Below, in pieces: positions 25,761-34,389 of a stretch of DNA of 64,000 nucleotides (position 1 is its first letter; each line of letters opens with the position of its first letter). Under the pieces are notes generated by a model, which was given only the letters and a program-made list of their open reading frames with translations, was not told the DNA's origin and ran no database searches. The DNA comes from an uncultured Opitutaceae bacterium. Its GTDB lineage: Bacteria; Verrucomicrobiota; Verrucomicrobiia; Opitutales; Opitutaceae. A program made the translations under genes and the position numbers. Where the stretch lies: contig CAIOZY010000013.1 of the NCBI GenBank assembly GCA_903862935.1, positions 186,001 through 250,000 of the forward strand, read 5' to 3'.

Positions 25761-26036
25761 ATGCCTTCGATCAAAATCCACCTTGAGGCCGAAGAGATGG
25801 CCGCCGTCGCCCGGCTTGCTGAATCGATGCAGGTAAGCCTCGACCAGCTGGCCTTCTGCGCGCTGAACCGCCTGATGCTCCAGCCGCAGGACCCGGAGCT
25901 CGGCGCGGAGGCCCGGCGCCTCAAGGAGGAGCGCAAGACCACCCTGCCGACCTGGAGCGACACCGCGCACTCCGTGCACGTGTACGAGTCCAAGCCCGAC
26001 GAGGCGCAGCATCCGCGCCACCGGCCGACAAGCTAG
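25761..26036 (+). CDS. Small protein with a ribbon-helix-helix-like start
   Basis: 91 residues from the ATG at 25761. A single beta strand (MPSIKIHLEA) is followed by two helices (EEMAAVARLAESMQ, SLDQLAFCALNRLML), the shape of a ribbon-helix-helix DNA-binding or antitoxin-like domain. The second half is charged and disordered (LKEERKTTLPTWSDTAHSV, then KPDEAQHPRHRP). No toxin gene adjoins it. It precedes the convergent isocitrate dehydrogenase gene. Function unknown; a regulator or nucleoid-associated small protein is possible. Confidence 0.55.
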   Translation: MPSIKIHLEAEEMAAVARLAESMQVSLDQLAFCALNRLMLQPQDPELGAEARRLKEERKTTLPTWSDTAHSVHVYESKPDEAQHPRHRPTS

Positions 26037-26094
26037 GAGTCAGCCCGCGGCGGTGGCGATGTCTGCGGCGGCGCCCCGGCCCGGGGCGCCCCGA

Positions 26095-27411
26095 TCACAT
26101 GTGGGCGATGATGTTGTCGCCGAAGGCGCTGCACTTGATTTCGGTGGCGCCCTCCATCTGCCGGGCGAAGTCGTAGGTGACCTTCTTCGACCCGATGGCC
26201 CCGTTTAGGCCCTTGAGGATCAGGTCGGCAACCTCGTTCCAGCCGAGATAGCGGAACATCATCTCTCCGGAGAGCACGACCGATCCGGGGTTGACCATGT
26301 CCTTGTTGGCGTACTTCGGCGCCGTGCCGTGGGTGGCCTCGAAGATCGCGTGCCCTGAGATGTAGTTGATGTTGCCGCCCGGGGCGATCCCGATGCCGCC
26401 GACCTGGGCGGCCAGGGCGTCGGAGAGATAGTCCCCGTTCAGGTTCAGGGTCGCCAGGACGTCGAAGTCAGTCGGCCGTGTGAGGACCTGCTGGAGCGTG
26501 ATGTCGGCGATGCTGTCTTTGATGACAATCCCGGCCCCGGGCTTGCCCTCGGGGATCTTGCACCAGGGGCCGCCGTCGATCTCGACCGCGCCGAAGTGCT
26601 CCTTGGCGACCTGGTAGCCCCAGTCGCGGAACGCCCCCTCGGTGAATTTCATGATGTTGCCCTTGTGGACCAAGGTGACGCTCTTGCGGTGGTTCCTTAC
26701 CGCGTAGGAGATCGCGCTGTGGATCAGCCGGACGCACCCGGAGTAGCTCACGGGCTTGATTCCGAGGCCGACCAAAACATCGGTTTTCACATCCTTCGCC
26801 CCGACCGCCGCCCAGAAGGTGTCGGCCTTGGCCTTAGTTCCGAAACGAATCTTGTCGAATGACTTCGGAAATTCCTTGGCGATATAATCGAGCAGTTTCT
26901 GCGCCTCCGGGGTTCCGGCGGCGTACTCGATCCCCGCATAGATGTCCTCGGTGTTCTCGCGGAAGATCACCATGTCGACCTTCTCGGGATGCTTGACCGG
27001 GCTCGGGACCCCCGTGAACCACTGCACGGGCCGGAGACACACATACAGGTCGAGCATCTGGCGCAGGGCGACGTTGAGGGAGCGGATGCCCCCGCCGACC
27101 GGCGTCGTCAGCGGGCCCTTGATGCCCACCAGGTACTCCTTGAAGGCCTGCACGGTGTCGTCCGGCAGCCAATTGTTGAAGCGCTTGAAACTCTCCTCGC
27201 CGGCGAACACCTCGAACCAGGAGATCTTGCGCTTTCCGCCATAGGCCTTCTGGACCGCCGCGTCGAAAACCCGCACCGACGAGGCCCAGATGTCCGGGCC
27301 CGTGCCGTCGCCGCGGATGAAGGGAATGACCGGATTGTCCGGGACTTTGAGTTGGCCAGCGGCCGTGGTGATCTTGCCGCCTGCGGGCGGGGTGACGGAT
27401 TGGTAGGACAT
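26095..27411 (-). CDS. icd: Isocitrate dehydrogenase, NADP-dependent
   Basis: 438 residues, close to the E. coli enzyme. Oxidatively decarboxylates isocitrate to 2-oxoglutarate in the citric acid cycle. Motifs include [12 protein letters not shown], the substrate serine segment RSLNVALRQ with the arginines of [27 protein letters not shown], and the metal-binding [20 protein letters not shown]. The coenzyme region [16 protein letters not shown] fits the NADP-dependent bacterial type. It is a single gene, followed at a 74-bp distance by the aspartate aminotransferase on the same strand; the gap has no clear terminator, so co-transcription with aspC cannot be excluded. Confidence 0.96.
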   Translation of the reverse strand: MSYQSVTPPAGGKITTAAGQLKVPDNPVIPFIRGDGTGPDIWASSVRVFDAAVQKAYGGKRKISWFEVFAGEESFKRFNNWLPDDTVQAFKEYLVGIKGPLTTPVGGGIRSLNVALRQMLDLYVCLRPVQWFTGVPSPVKHPEKVDMVIFRENTEDIYAGIEYAAGTPEAQKLLDYIAKEFPKSFDKIRFGTKAKADTFWAAVGAKDVKTDVLVGLGIKPVSYSGCVRLIHSAISYAVRNHRKSVTLVHKGNIMKFTEGAFRDWGYQVAKEHFGAVEIDGGPWCKIPEGKPGAGIVIKDSIADITLQQVLTRPTDFDVLATLNLNGDYLSDALAAQVGGIGIAPGGNINYISGHAIFEATHGTAPKYANKDMVNPGSVVLSGEMMFRYLGWNEVADLILKGLNGAIGSKKVTYDFARQMEGATEIKCSAFGDNIIAHM

Positions 27412-27485
27412 GATAGGAAGGACGGGGGAGAGGATGGAAGCTGGGGGAAAAAATTAAAGACGATACTTCAGTGCGGGCGGACCCC

Positions 27486-28682
27486 TCAGGAGCCGGCGAG
27501 CCCGGCGCAGAAGCGGCGCAGGCGCTCGACTCCCTTCGCGATGATGGCGTCGCTCGTTGCGTAGCTCAGGCGCATGTAGCCCTCGGCTCCGAAGGCGCTC
27601 CCGTTGACGGCTGCGACCTTCTCGCTCTCAAGCAGCCGTGCGCAAAACTCCTGCGAGGGCAGGCCGAACCGAGAGATGTTCGGAAACAGGTAGAAGGCGC
27701 CCTGCGCGAGCAGGCAGCTCATGCGCGGAATCCGGTTTAGTTCCGAATGCAGGAGCTTCCTGCGGCGGTCGAAGGCGGCGAGCATCGCCTCCAGGGCGAC
27801 CTTGGTCTTGTCCGGCTGCTGCAGGGCCGCGAGGGCCCCGTACTGGGCGAAGGTCGTCGCGTTCGAGCTCATCTGGCTTTGCAGCTCGGATACAGCCTTG
27901 GCCACGGCGGGCGCGGCGACCAGGGTCCCCAGCCTCCAGCCCGTCATGGAGTAGGTCTTCGAGAAGCCCGAGACAATGATCGTTCGCTCCTCGGCCTCGC
28001 GGCTCAGGGTTGCCGGACCGACCGCCTTCACCCCGTCGTAGATCAGGTGCTCGTAGATCTCGTCTGAGAGCACGTACAGCCCGTGCCGCTGGGCGACCGC
28101 CATGATGGCCTCGACCTCGGAGCGGGTGTAGACCGCCCCGGTCGGGTTCGACGGGGAGTTCAGGACCAAGAGCTTGGTCTTGGGCGTGATGGCGGCCTCG
28201 AGCTGGGCCGCGTTCAGGCGGAAACCCGTCGAGTCGTCGGCCAGGACGTACCTCGGCGTCGCCCCCGCCAGTTTCGCCATCTCCGGGTAGCTCACCCAGT
28301 ACGGCGCCGGGATCAGCACCTCGTCGCCGGGCGAACAAACGGCCAGCATCGCCAGGTAGCAGGAAAACTTGCCTCCCGGGCTCACGACCACCTGGGACGG
28401 GGCGACCTTCAGCCCGTAGGTCGCCGCGTAGCTGTCGGCGATCGCCTTTCGGAGCGGGTCGATGCCGGGGGTCGGGGCGTACTTGGTCTTCCCCGCCTTG
28501 AGGGCCGCCACGGCTGCCTCCTTGATGTGCTCCGGGGTATCGAAGTCGGGTTCGCCAGCGGCGAAACTGCAGACATCCTCGCCGGCCGCCATCAGAGCTT
28601 TGGCCTTAGTGTCGATTGCGAGCGTCGGGGACGGCGCTACGTTTCGGGCCCAGGTGGACAGCTGCGGAGGCTTTGGATTCAT
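27486..28682 (-). CDS. Class I aminotransferase, aspartate aminotransferase type (AspB-like)
   Basis: 398 residues from the ATG at 28682. PLP-dependent aminotransferase interconverting aspartate and oxaloacetate, or a related pair. Visible motifs are [26 protein letters not shown], the Schiff-base lysine in [15 protein letters not shown] and the C-terminal RLSYATSD arginine. The layout is that of subgroup I-gamma bacterial AspB/AspC. It lies upstream of icd on the same strand. An extra 15-residue start to 28727 is possible but unconserved. Substrate specificity (aspartate versus a broader set such as prephenate) cannot be settled from sequence alone. Confidence 0.92.
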   Translation of the reverse strand: MNPKPPQLSTWARNVAPSPTLAIDTKAKALMAAGEDVCSFAAGEPDFDTPEHIKEAAVAALKAGKTKYAPTPGIDPLRKAIADSYAATYGLKVAPSQVVVSPGGKFSCYLAMLAVCSPGDEVLIPAPYWVSYPEMAKLAGATPRYVLADDSTGFRLNAAQLEAAITPKTKLLVLNSPSNPTGAVYTRSEVEAIMAVAQRHGLYVLSDEIYEHLIYDGVKAVGPATLSREAEERTIIVSGFSKTYSMTGWRLGTLVAAPAVAKAVSELQSQMSSNATTFAQYGALAALQQPDKTKVALEAMLAAFDRRRKLLHSELNRIPRMSCLLAQGAFYLFPNISRFGLPSQEFCARLLESEKVAAVNGSAFGAEGYMRLSYATSDAIIAKGVERLRRFCAGLAGS

Positions 28683-28778
28683 CGTGGGGAAAAATGGAAA
28701 CGGCTCAAGTGAGCGGAGCGGGGCCACGGAAGCAAGCTTCCGGCTCGTTTCCCCCGCGGCCCGCCCTTCGGCCGGGCC

Positions 28779-29099
28779 CTAGCGTTTGGCCCGCTTGGCC
28801 GGCCGGCTTGGCAAACCCTCGAGGGCGTAGCGCACAAGCTCGCCGACGCTCACCTTCTTCGCCCGGGCGTAGCGTCTCAGGGCGGAGCGCTGGCGGGAGC
28901 TGACGCGCACCGAGATTTGGCGATGGGGGACGCGCAACGGACGGCACGCCTCGAAGTCGAACTGGTCGAGCGCAAGCCGGATGAGCGCGCTCGCCGTCTT
29001 CAGCCCCCGGGTCTTGCGCGCCGCTTCCGTCTTCTCGAGCAGGGCGACCGGCAGGTCGAACGTTAGCGGTGCAGAAGCGGAGCGGGAGCGGGGTGCCAT
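28779..29099 (-). CDS. Small ribbon-helix-helix-type protein
   Basis: 106 residues from the ATG at 29099. It appears to contain two short beta-helix-helix units: LTFDLPVALLEKTEAARKTRG with SALIRLALDQF, then ISVRVSSRQRSALRRYARAK with SVGELVRYALEGL. Each has the alternating strand and SxxELIRxAL-type helix of CopG/Arc-like DNA-binding domains. Strong positive charge at the end (RPAKRAKR) fits nucleic-acid binding. It is located between two minus-strand genes with no toxin partner. Probably a regulator of unknown target. Confidence 0.6.
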   Translation of the reverse strand: MAPRSRSASAPLTFDLPVALLEKTEAARKTRGLKTASALIRLALDQFDFEACRPLRVPHRQISVRVSSRQRSALRRYARAKKVSVGELVRYALEGLPSRPAKRAKR

Positions 29100-29183
29100 G
29101 GAAAGTGGGTCGAGTGAAACGGCCGCAGGCCCCAAAGGCAAGGCCGTGTAAGGGCCAATCGAACTAACTCCGGCCGCCGGGGG

Positions 29184-30029
29184 CTAGAATCGCTCGATTT
29201 GGGCGCCCGGCGGCGGAGAAACGGCCTCGGGCAGGGTCGCCGGGGCGAAGAGTTCCGGCAGCAGGTCCAGTCCCAGGGCGGCCCCGGTGACGCTGAAGCG
29301 GGTCTTGTCGCGGCTCGCCTCGTTTCGGACGTCGATGTCCTTCGGGATCCACTGCTCGGAGACCTTCTTGAGGTCAACGAGGGACAGGGTCGTCCTCGGC
29401 TGCCCGCTCGGGTCGAGTAGCTCCACCTGGACCGGGGCGCGGTACTGGGTGTCGAGGTACGCCCGAACGCCGCCCAAGCCTTCTTCCGAATGTTGCGGCG
29501 GCGAGAATACGAACAGGTGCGCCGGCCGGCCCCGGATGCGCTCGGTGCCCAGGAGCCGGGACCCCGGCCAGTACAGGAACGGCATCTGCAAATCGAAGGC
29601 GGAAATCTCCACTCCGGGGGCCAAGGGCTCCAGGCCGTCGATCCTTCGGGGCGCCGCCGCGGGGCGCGCCGGCTCGTAGAGCCAGACCGCGGCATCGGGG
29701 CCGTTCTGGAGGATCAGGCGCCGGCCACCGCCGGGGCCGACCGGGTCGAGCTCGATCCGCATCACGCTGCCGCGGGCGTTGCGGCTGCCCCAGAGCCGTC
29801 CCGGGACAGTCCACTCGGAGCCCCGGCGCGGCAGTTGTTTCAGGACAAACTCAAGGAAGTACGGCCGCTCCGGTCCCGCTGCCCGGAACTGCTCGAGAAT
29901 GGCCCGGCCCTCGGCCGGATCGGGACCTCCCAGCTGGAGGTAGCCCTGCGGGGGGGGCGCGGCCGCCGGAGCGGCAAGGGCCGCCGAGACGACCAGGCCT
30001 TTCCAAACGAAAAGCGCCCGCCGGATCAT
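29184..30029 (-). CDS. Exported LolA-like outer-membrane lipoprotein-sorting family protein
   Basis: 281 residues from the ATG at 30029, which starts a clean signal peptide (MIRRALFVWKGLVVSAALAA). An ATG-like start at 30065 adds 12 residues without function. The rest reads as an unclosed beta barrel: YFLEFVLKQLPRRGSEWTVPG, MRIELDPVGPGGGRRLILQNG, LLGTERIRGRPAHLFVFSP, YRAPVQVELLDPSGQPRTTLS, typical of the LolA/LppX-like family annotated as outer-membrane lipoprotein-sorting protein. It may carry lipoproteins or lipids across the periplasm. It follows secG with a 41-nt gap on the same strand. Confidence 0.65.
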   Translation of the reverse strand: MIRRALFVWKGLVVSAALAAPAAAPPPQGYLQLGGPDPAEGRAILEQFRAAGPERPYFLEFVLKQLPRRGSEWTVPGRLWGSRNARGSVMRIELDPVGPGGGRRLILQNGPDAAVWLYEPARPAAAPRRIDGLEPLAPGVEISAFDLQMPFLYWPGSRLLGTERIRGRPAHLFVFSPPQHSEEGLGGVRAYLDTQYRAPVQVELLDPSGQPRTTLSLVDLKKVSEQWIPKDIDVRNEASRDKTRFSVTGAALGLDLLPELFAPATLPEAVSPPPGAQIERF

Positions 30030-30070
30030 GGCGGGCGCGAAGACACCTGGCGCGGCAGCGCTCATGCCGC

Positions 30071-30421
30071 CTACGGCTTCTTCGACCCTCCGGCCGGCGG
30101 GGCCGACGGGGCGGGCGCGGGAGCCTTGGCGGGGGCGGCGATGCTGGGCAGCGCGGCGCCCGTGGCGGCAGCGTGCTTGCGCTCGTACATCCTGCCCAGG
30201 AACAGGGCGCAGCTCAGGACAAAAAAGACGATGGCGGCGTTGATGGTCGCCTTGCTCAGCACGTTGCTCGTGTCCGCCCCGAAGGCGGCCTCGGCCATGC
30301 CTCCGCCCATGACGGCCCCTGCCCCACCGCCCGATTTATCCTTCTGCATGAGGATAACCAGGATCAGGAAGGCTGAAACCAGGACGAGGACGAACGTGAA
30401 GACTCCAAGTAGGATGCTCAT
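30071..30421 (-). CDS. secG: Preprotein translocase subunit SecG
   Basis: 116 residues. Two membrane helices flank a cytoplasmic loop: LGVFTFVLVLVSAFLILVILMQ (about 5-26) and TINAAIVFFVLSCALFLG (about 58-75), with the diagnostic loop MQKDKSGGGAGAVMGGG and then AFGADT and VLSKAT. It forms part of SecYEG, aiding translocation. The C-terminal Ala/Pro-rich tail (about 85-116) is an extra low-complexity extension. The upstream sequence contains TTGACA, a good -35 element, about 50 nt before the start. Confidence 0.93.
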   Translation of the reverse strand: MSILLGVFTFVLVLVSAFLILVILMQKDKSGGGAGAVMGGGMAEAAFGADTSNVLSKATINAAIVFFVLSCALFLGRMYERKHAAATGAALPSIAAPAKAPAPAPSAPPAGGSKKP

Positions 30422-30513
30422 TGACGTAAGGGTTGAGCGGAGCAGAGACCGGGGTAGGATGTCAACCGGATTGCGGCCGGCCGATTGCGGCCGGCCGGGG
30501 ACGGCGGCCTTTC

Positions 30514-31782
30514 TCAGGCCCGGTTCACGTAGCCCAGAAGGTCCCGGGTGATCGTGTCCTCGGGGATGCTGCCGTAGGTCGCCTGAAGGGACTCCAGAAG
30601 CGCTGCCGGCTCCAAGACAACCCCGCTCCGGACTGTCGCCTCAACGCCGGACAGGTCCTCGATTCGCTTCAGGGGGTCTCCCCGGACAGCCACCAGGTCG
30701 GCGGCCATCCCCGGGGCCAGGTGCCCCTTCTGGCCGGAGATCCCCAGGACCCGGGCCGTTCCGGAGGTGGCCGCGCGCAGGGCCACCGACGGAGCGATCC
30801 CGGCGTCGACGTACTGGGCGAGCTCATCGTGCACGCTAAACCCCGGCACCAGATGGGGAAACGGGGTGTCCGTTCCCACTGCGATCGAGACCCCCCGCTC
30901 GCTCATCCGCGCCAGGCAGTTCTTCATCCACGGCACCACGGTCTGGAGCTTCAGGCGCGGTTCGGGCGGGCCCGAGCGCGTCAGGTAGCGCTCCCAAACA
31001 TCCCGAAAGACCGGGTGGACCCACTTGCGTCGCTCGTCGTTCGCAAAGACCGGGTCGAGGATCCGCCCCAGGCGGTCCCAAACGACCAAAGTGGGGGTCA
31101 TCGCAACCCCGTGCTCGAGGAGGATATCGATCAGGGCGTCCTTCTCCTGAAGGGTGCTGTCCTTCCACGCCGCCCCGCAGCCCGTCAGGTGCTGGATCTC
31201 CCCCAAGCCCGCGCGGGCCGTGTCTTCGGCCTTGAGGGGCCCCAGGTGCGCCAGGGTCGGCTTCCCCACCAGCCGGGACTCCTCCACCGCAGCCCGGATG
31301 AGCTCCAAGTCGGCCCCGGCGTAGAGCTTTATCGCGTCGACCCCCCGCGCCGCCTCCTCGCGTACGGAGGCCCGCACGTCCTGGGCGCTCGCGTGGGCCC
31401 GGCCCATGTGCCTCCAGTACGCCTTGGGCCCGTCGAGAAGAAAGCCGCAGCACAGGATCGCCGGACCGATCCGCGGATTCGCTGCGTGGCGGGCCCTCTG
31501 GCCCAGGATCCAGTCCAGGTCGTTTCCGACGTCCCGGATCGTCGTGACCCCGGCGGCGAGGAAGGCCGGCCCCATCACGGTCGAGTAGTGGACGTGGGCG
31601 TCCATCAGCCCAGGGATCAGGGTGCAGCCGGGGAACCTGCGGACCGCGGCGCGAGGCGGGATTTCGCCGAGCGGGGCGATCGCCTCGATCTGGGCCCCCC
31701 GCACCAGGACCGCCAGCCCCTCCCGGGCGACATCCCCGCGGCCATCCCAGAGCCGGTCTGCGACGAGGGCAAAAGTTTCCAT
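30514..31782 (-). CDS. Metal-dependent amidohydrolase, imidazolonepropionase/prolidase-like
   Basis: 422 residues with the amidohydrolase-superfamily barrel. Metal ligands can be placed at HVH in MDAHVHYST (about 60), Lys in DAIKLYAG (carboxylated lysine candidate), His in LAHLG and IQHLTG, and Asp in VGTDTPFPHL. The start and end of the sequence form the small beta sandwich (LVADRLWDGRG, and LAPGMAADLVAVRGDPL). This subgroup hydrolyses cyclic amides, peptides or imidazolone-type rings; the substrate is unknown. No signal peptide. It starts 12 nt after the parB stop on the same strand and may be cotranscribed. Confidence 0.85.
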   Translation of the reverse strand: METFALVADRLWDGRGDVAREGLAVLVRGAQIEAIAPLGEIPPRAAVRRFPGCTLIPGLMDAHVHYSTVMGPAFLAAGVTTIRDVGNDLDWILGQRARHAANPRIGPAILCCGFLLDGPKAYWRHMGRAHASAQDVRASVREEAARGVDAIKLYAGADLELIRAAVEESRLVGKPTLAHLGPLKAEDTARAGLGEIQHLTGCGAAWKDSTLQEKDALIDILLEHGVAMTPTLVVWDRLGRILDPVFANDERRKWVHPVFRDVWERYLTRSGPPEPRLKLQTVVPWMKNCLARMSERGVSIAVGTDTPFPHLVPGFSVHDELAQYVDAGIAPSVALRAATSGTARVLGISGQKGHLAPGMAADLVAVRGDPLKRIEDLSGVEATVRSGVVLEPAALLESLQATYGSIPEDTITRDLLGYVNRA

Positions 31783-31794
31783 GGCAGGCCCAGC

Positions 31795-32718
31795 CTAGGC
31801 CTCGATCCCGAGCTTTCCCAGGATCCGCTGCAGGTCCTCGTTGCCGCGGTACTCGATCACGATGCGGCCCTTCTTGGCCGAATGCAGGACGGCCACCCGG
31901 GCCCCGAGGTGGGAGGTGAGTTTCCTCTCGATTCCCTCCACGGTTGCAAGGTCGGCCGGGGCGATCCCCTTCCTGCGTCGCTGGCCGTGGCGCGGGGAAA
32001 GGGCGCCCGACTTTGCCGAGGCAACCAGTTTCTCGGTCGCCCGGACGCTCAGGCCCTCCGCCACGACCCGGCGGGCGAGCAGCAGGCGCTGGCCCGGGTC
32101 CTCGATTCCGAGGAGCACCTTGGCGTGCCCGGTGGTCAGGAGGCTCTTGGCGAGGTAGCCCTGGCTCTCCTCGTCGAGGGTGAGCAGCCGCAGCGAGTTG
32201 GCGACCGCCGCGCGGCTCTTCCCGACCCGCTCGGCCGCCGTCTCCTGGGTCACGTCAAAGTCGCGGATCAGACTCGCGTAGCCTTGGGCCTCCTCGATCG
32301 GGTTCAGGCCCTCGCGCTGAAGGTTCTCGATCAGGCCCAGCGCCGCGGCCGAGGCGTCGCTGGCCTGGGCGACCCGCGCCGGGATCGATTTGAGGTTGAG
32401 CTGAACAAAGGCCCTCCAGCGGCGCTCCCCGGCAATCAGCTGATACTTCTCTCCATGCTTTCGGACGACGATCGGCTGCAGGAGCCCCTCGCTGCGGATG
32501 CTCTCGGCCAATTCGTTGAGCTGCTCGGCGGGGATCTCCCGGCGGGCCTGGTAGGGACTCGGCTCGATCAGTTCGACCGAGATCTCCTGGAAGCCGGGCA
32601 TGCCCCCGTGGACGACCGGGTGGATGACGGCGGTTGAGGGGATGGCGGAGGCCGGCTTTGCGGCGGCAATCAGGCTGCCGAGGCCGCGGCCGAGCCGGGA
32701 TTTGGGTACTGCGGACAT
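31795..32718 (-). CDS. parB: Chromosome-partitioning protein ParB
   Basis: 307 residues. The N-terminal CTP-binding domain has EPSPYQARREI, SEGLLQPIVVRK and IAGERRWRAF; the central helix-turn-helix is VTQETAAERVGKSRAAVANSLRLL; the C-terminal dimerisation part starts near 240. ParB clamps onto parS and helps segregate the replication origin region. Unusually there is no parA gene next to it: its neighbours are an amidohydrolase and a LysM protein. The 16-nt consensus parS was not found in the window. The stretch just after the HTH (SGALSPRHGQRRRKG) is a basic linker. Confidence 0.93.
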   Translation of the reverse strand: MSAVPKSRLGRGLGSLIAAAKPASAIPSTAVIHPVVHGGMPGFQEISVELIEPSPYQARREIPAEQLNELAESIRSEGLLQPIVVRKHGEKYQLIAGERRWRAFVQLNLKSIPARVAQASDASAAALGLIENLQREGLNPIEEAQGYASLIRDFDVTQETAAERVGKSRAAVANSLRLLTLDEESQGYLAKSLLTTGHAKVLLGIEDPGQRLLLARRVVAEGLSVRATEKLVASAKSGALSPRHGQRRRKGIAPADLATVEGIERKLTSHLGARVAVLHSAKKGRIVIEYRGNEDLQRILGKLGIEA

Positions 32719-32719
32719 G

Positions 32720-33298
32720 TTATTTGCCTCCTGGGATGAAAAGCGACTGGCCGGCGTAGATTCGCGCCGGATCGGTGATCTTGTTTGCGTTGATGATCTC
32801 CTGAACCTTCCCGCCGGTCTTTTTGGCGATCAGGGCGAGGGTGTCCCCCTTTTGGACGGTGTAGCTAACCCCCTCTTTCGGAAAGGTGTCGGTGAAGATA
32901 GTCCCGGCCGGGTGGGCGGCCGGGGCGGCGTGGCCCCCCAGGGCATCCAGGGCCGCGTTGGTCTGCCGGCCGAGTTTCTCAATCTGGGCGGCGACCTGCC
33001 TCAAGGTGTCGTCCTTCGATTCGGCGACCTTCGCCTGGATCGCACCGTTGAGCTGGGCGACAGCGCTGTTGAGCTGCGCCACGGTGGCGTACGCCTCGGC
33101 GGGGGCCCGGGAGCCCTCCTTCAGTTGGGTGTTTTCGGCCTCGAGCCGCTCAACTTTGAGCGACAGCTCTGCGACCCGCTGGGAAAGGCCGCGCACATCC
33201 TCGCGCAGGTTCGCGACTTCGACATCGGGCGAGGCCACCTGGGCGCTCGCCGCGGCGGCGAGAGCAAGACCCGGCAGGATCAGGGGCCACTTCCACAT
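32720..33298 (-). CDS. Exported coiled-coil protein with C-terminal LysM domain
   Basis: 192 residues from the ATG at 33298, which begins a signal peptide (MWKWPLILPGLALAAAASAQ). The middle (about 25-110) is a coiled coil (LREDVRGLSQRVAELSLKVE and onwards), and residues about 140-190 are a LysM repeat (VSYTVQKGDTLALIAKKTG, IINANKITDPARIYAGQSLFI). LysM binds peptidoglycan, so a periplasmic, cell-wall-attached role is likely. Upstream extension to 33535 is antisense-like and has no signal. It lies one base before parB on the same strand and downstream of fmt, so this is a cell-cycle/translation operon. Confidence 0.85.
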   Translation of the reverse strand: MWKWPLILPGLALAAAASAQVASPDVEVANLREDVRGLSQRVAELSLKVERLEAENTQLKEGSRAPAEAYATVAQLNSAVAQLNGAIQAKVAESKDDTLRQVAAQIEKLGRQTNAALDALGGHAAPAAHPAGTIFTDTFPKEGVSYTVQKGDTLALIAKKTGGKVQEIINANKITDPARIYAGQSLFIPGGK

Positions 33299-33378
33299 GG
33301 CTGCGATGCTTGCGCAAAGCCCCCCCGAAAACAAGCGGCGAGTGACCCCACGCGGTCTCCCCCCCCAGGGGGCGGCTC

Positions 33379-34374
33379 CTAGCGGAAGGGCTCCGCCCCC
33401 ACGAGAGGCGGCATTTCCAGCGAGGGCAGAACCGTTCCCGGCGCGACCGGGAACCCCCTCAGGAAATCTCCCGCCCCGAGCATCCGGCCGCCCGGCCGCT
33501 GCAGGCGCCTCAGGCGCAGGACGCCCGAGCCGCAAGCGACCAATAGCCCCTCAGCGTCGGGCCCGAGGACCGATCCGGCGGGAACGCCGGTCGGACGCGC
33601 CGCCCCGGGGGCCAGGTCGGCAAGGCCGACGCGGACCCAGGTACCGGCAAATTCGGCCGAGCAGCCCGGCCAGGGGAAAAGCCCGTTGATCCGGGCCGCA
33701 AGGGCTTCCCCGCTCGCCGCAAAGTCGAGGACCCCGTCCCCCTTGGTGAGGCGCCGGCAGTAACTCGCCTTCCCGTCATCCTGGTCCGTGAAGTTCAGGT
33801 TTCCGGCGGCCAGGCTCGGCAGGGCCCGGGCGAGCAGCGGGACGCACGCCGCCGCAAGCTTCTCCTCAAGATCCAGCGCCGTGTCCAGGGGCCCGATCTC
33901 GACGGACTGCGAGTCGGCCACGGGCCCGGCGTCGAGCCGGCGGACGATCCGCATGAGGGATACCCCGCTTTCGCGCTCGCCGGATGCGATGGAGCACTGG
34001 ATCGGGGAGGCCCCCCGATATTTCGGCAGAAGGGAGGCGTGCAGGTTAACGGTCGCGATCCGGGGGACACCGATAAATTCTTCGGAGAGGATCCGGCCGT
34101 AGGCCATCACGAGCGCCAGGTCGGGCCTTAGGTCCTGCAGCGCGGCCCGCTCGGCTGCGCCCAGGCGCTCCGGCTGCAGGACCGGAAGCTTGTGGTCGAG
34201 GGCCCAGGCTTTGATCGCGTTTGGCCGGATCGCCATCCCGCGGCCGGCGGGCCTGTCGGGCTGGGTGAATACCGCGACCGGGCGGGCGAGAGCGCCTCCC
34301 TCCCCTGCAAGCCACTCGAGCGCCGGAAGGGCTATCGGATCGGAGCCGAGGAAGACCAGGCGCAGCGGTGTCAT
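33379..34374 (-). CDS. fmt: Methionyl-tRNA formyltransferase
   Basis: 331 residues. Formylates initiator Met-tRNA using 10-formyl-tetrahydrofolate. Key motifs are FLGSDPIALPALEWL at the start, VFTQPDRPAGRG, the formyl-transferase core LHASLLPKYRGASPIQ with the catalytic Asn/His/Asp set (ATVNLHAS, then the Asp in VSLMRIVRRLDAGPV), and the C-terminal OB-type tRNA-binding domain (GVLDFAASGEALAARINGLFPWPG). It is 15 nt downstream of der on the same strand. Length and order match bacterial Fmt. Confidence 0.95.
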   Translation of the reverse strand: MTPLRLVFLGSDPIALPALEWLAGEGGALARPVAVFTQPDRPAGRGMAIRPNAIKAWALDHKLPVLQPERLGAAERAALQDLRPDLALVMAYGRILSEEFIGVPRIATVNLHASLLPKYRGASPIQCSIASGERESGVSLMRIVRRLDAGPVADSQSVEIGPLDTALDLEEKLAAACVPLLARALPSLAAGNLNFTDQDDGKASYCRRLTKGDGVLDFAASGEALAARINGLFPWPGCSAEFAGTWVRVGLADLAPGAARPTGVPAGSVLGPDAEGLLVACGSGVLRLRRLQRPGGRMLGAGDFLRGFPVAPGTVLPSLEMPPLVGAEPFR

Positions 34375-34389
34375 GGGAGAAGACTCCCC

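Noticed and set aside
30433-32637. Very long plus-strand open frame over the amidohydrolase and parB genes
   Set aside because: It is antisense to two well-conserved proteins and has the Arg/Gly/Pro-rich look of a GC-rich shadow frame.
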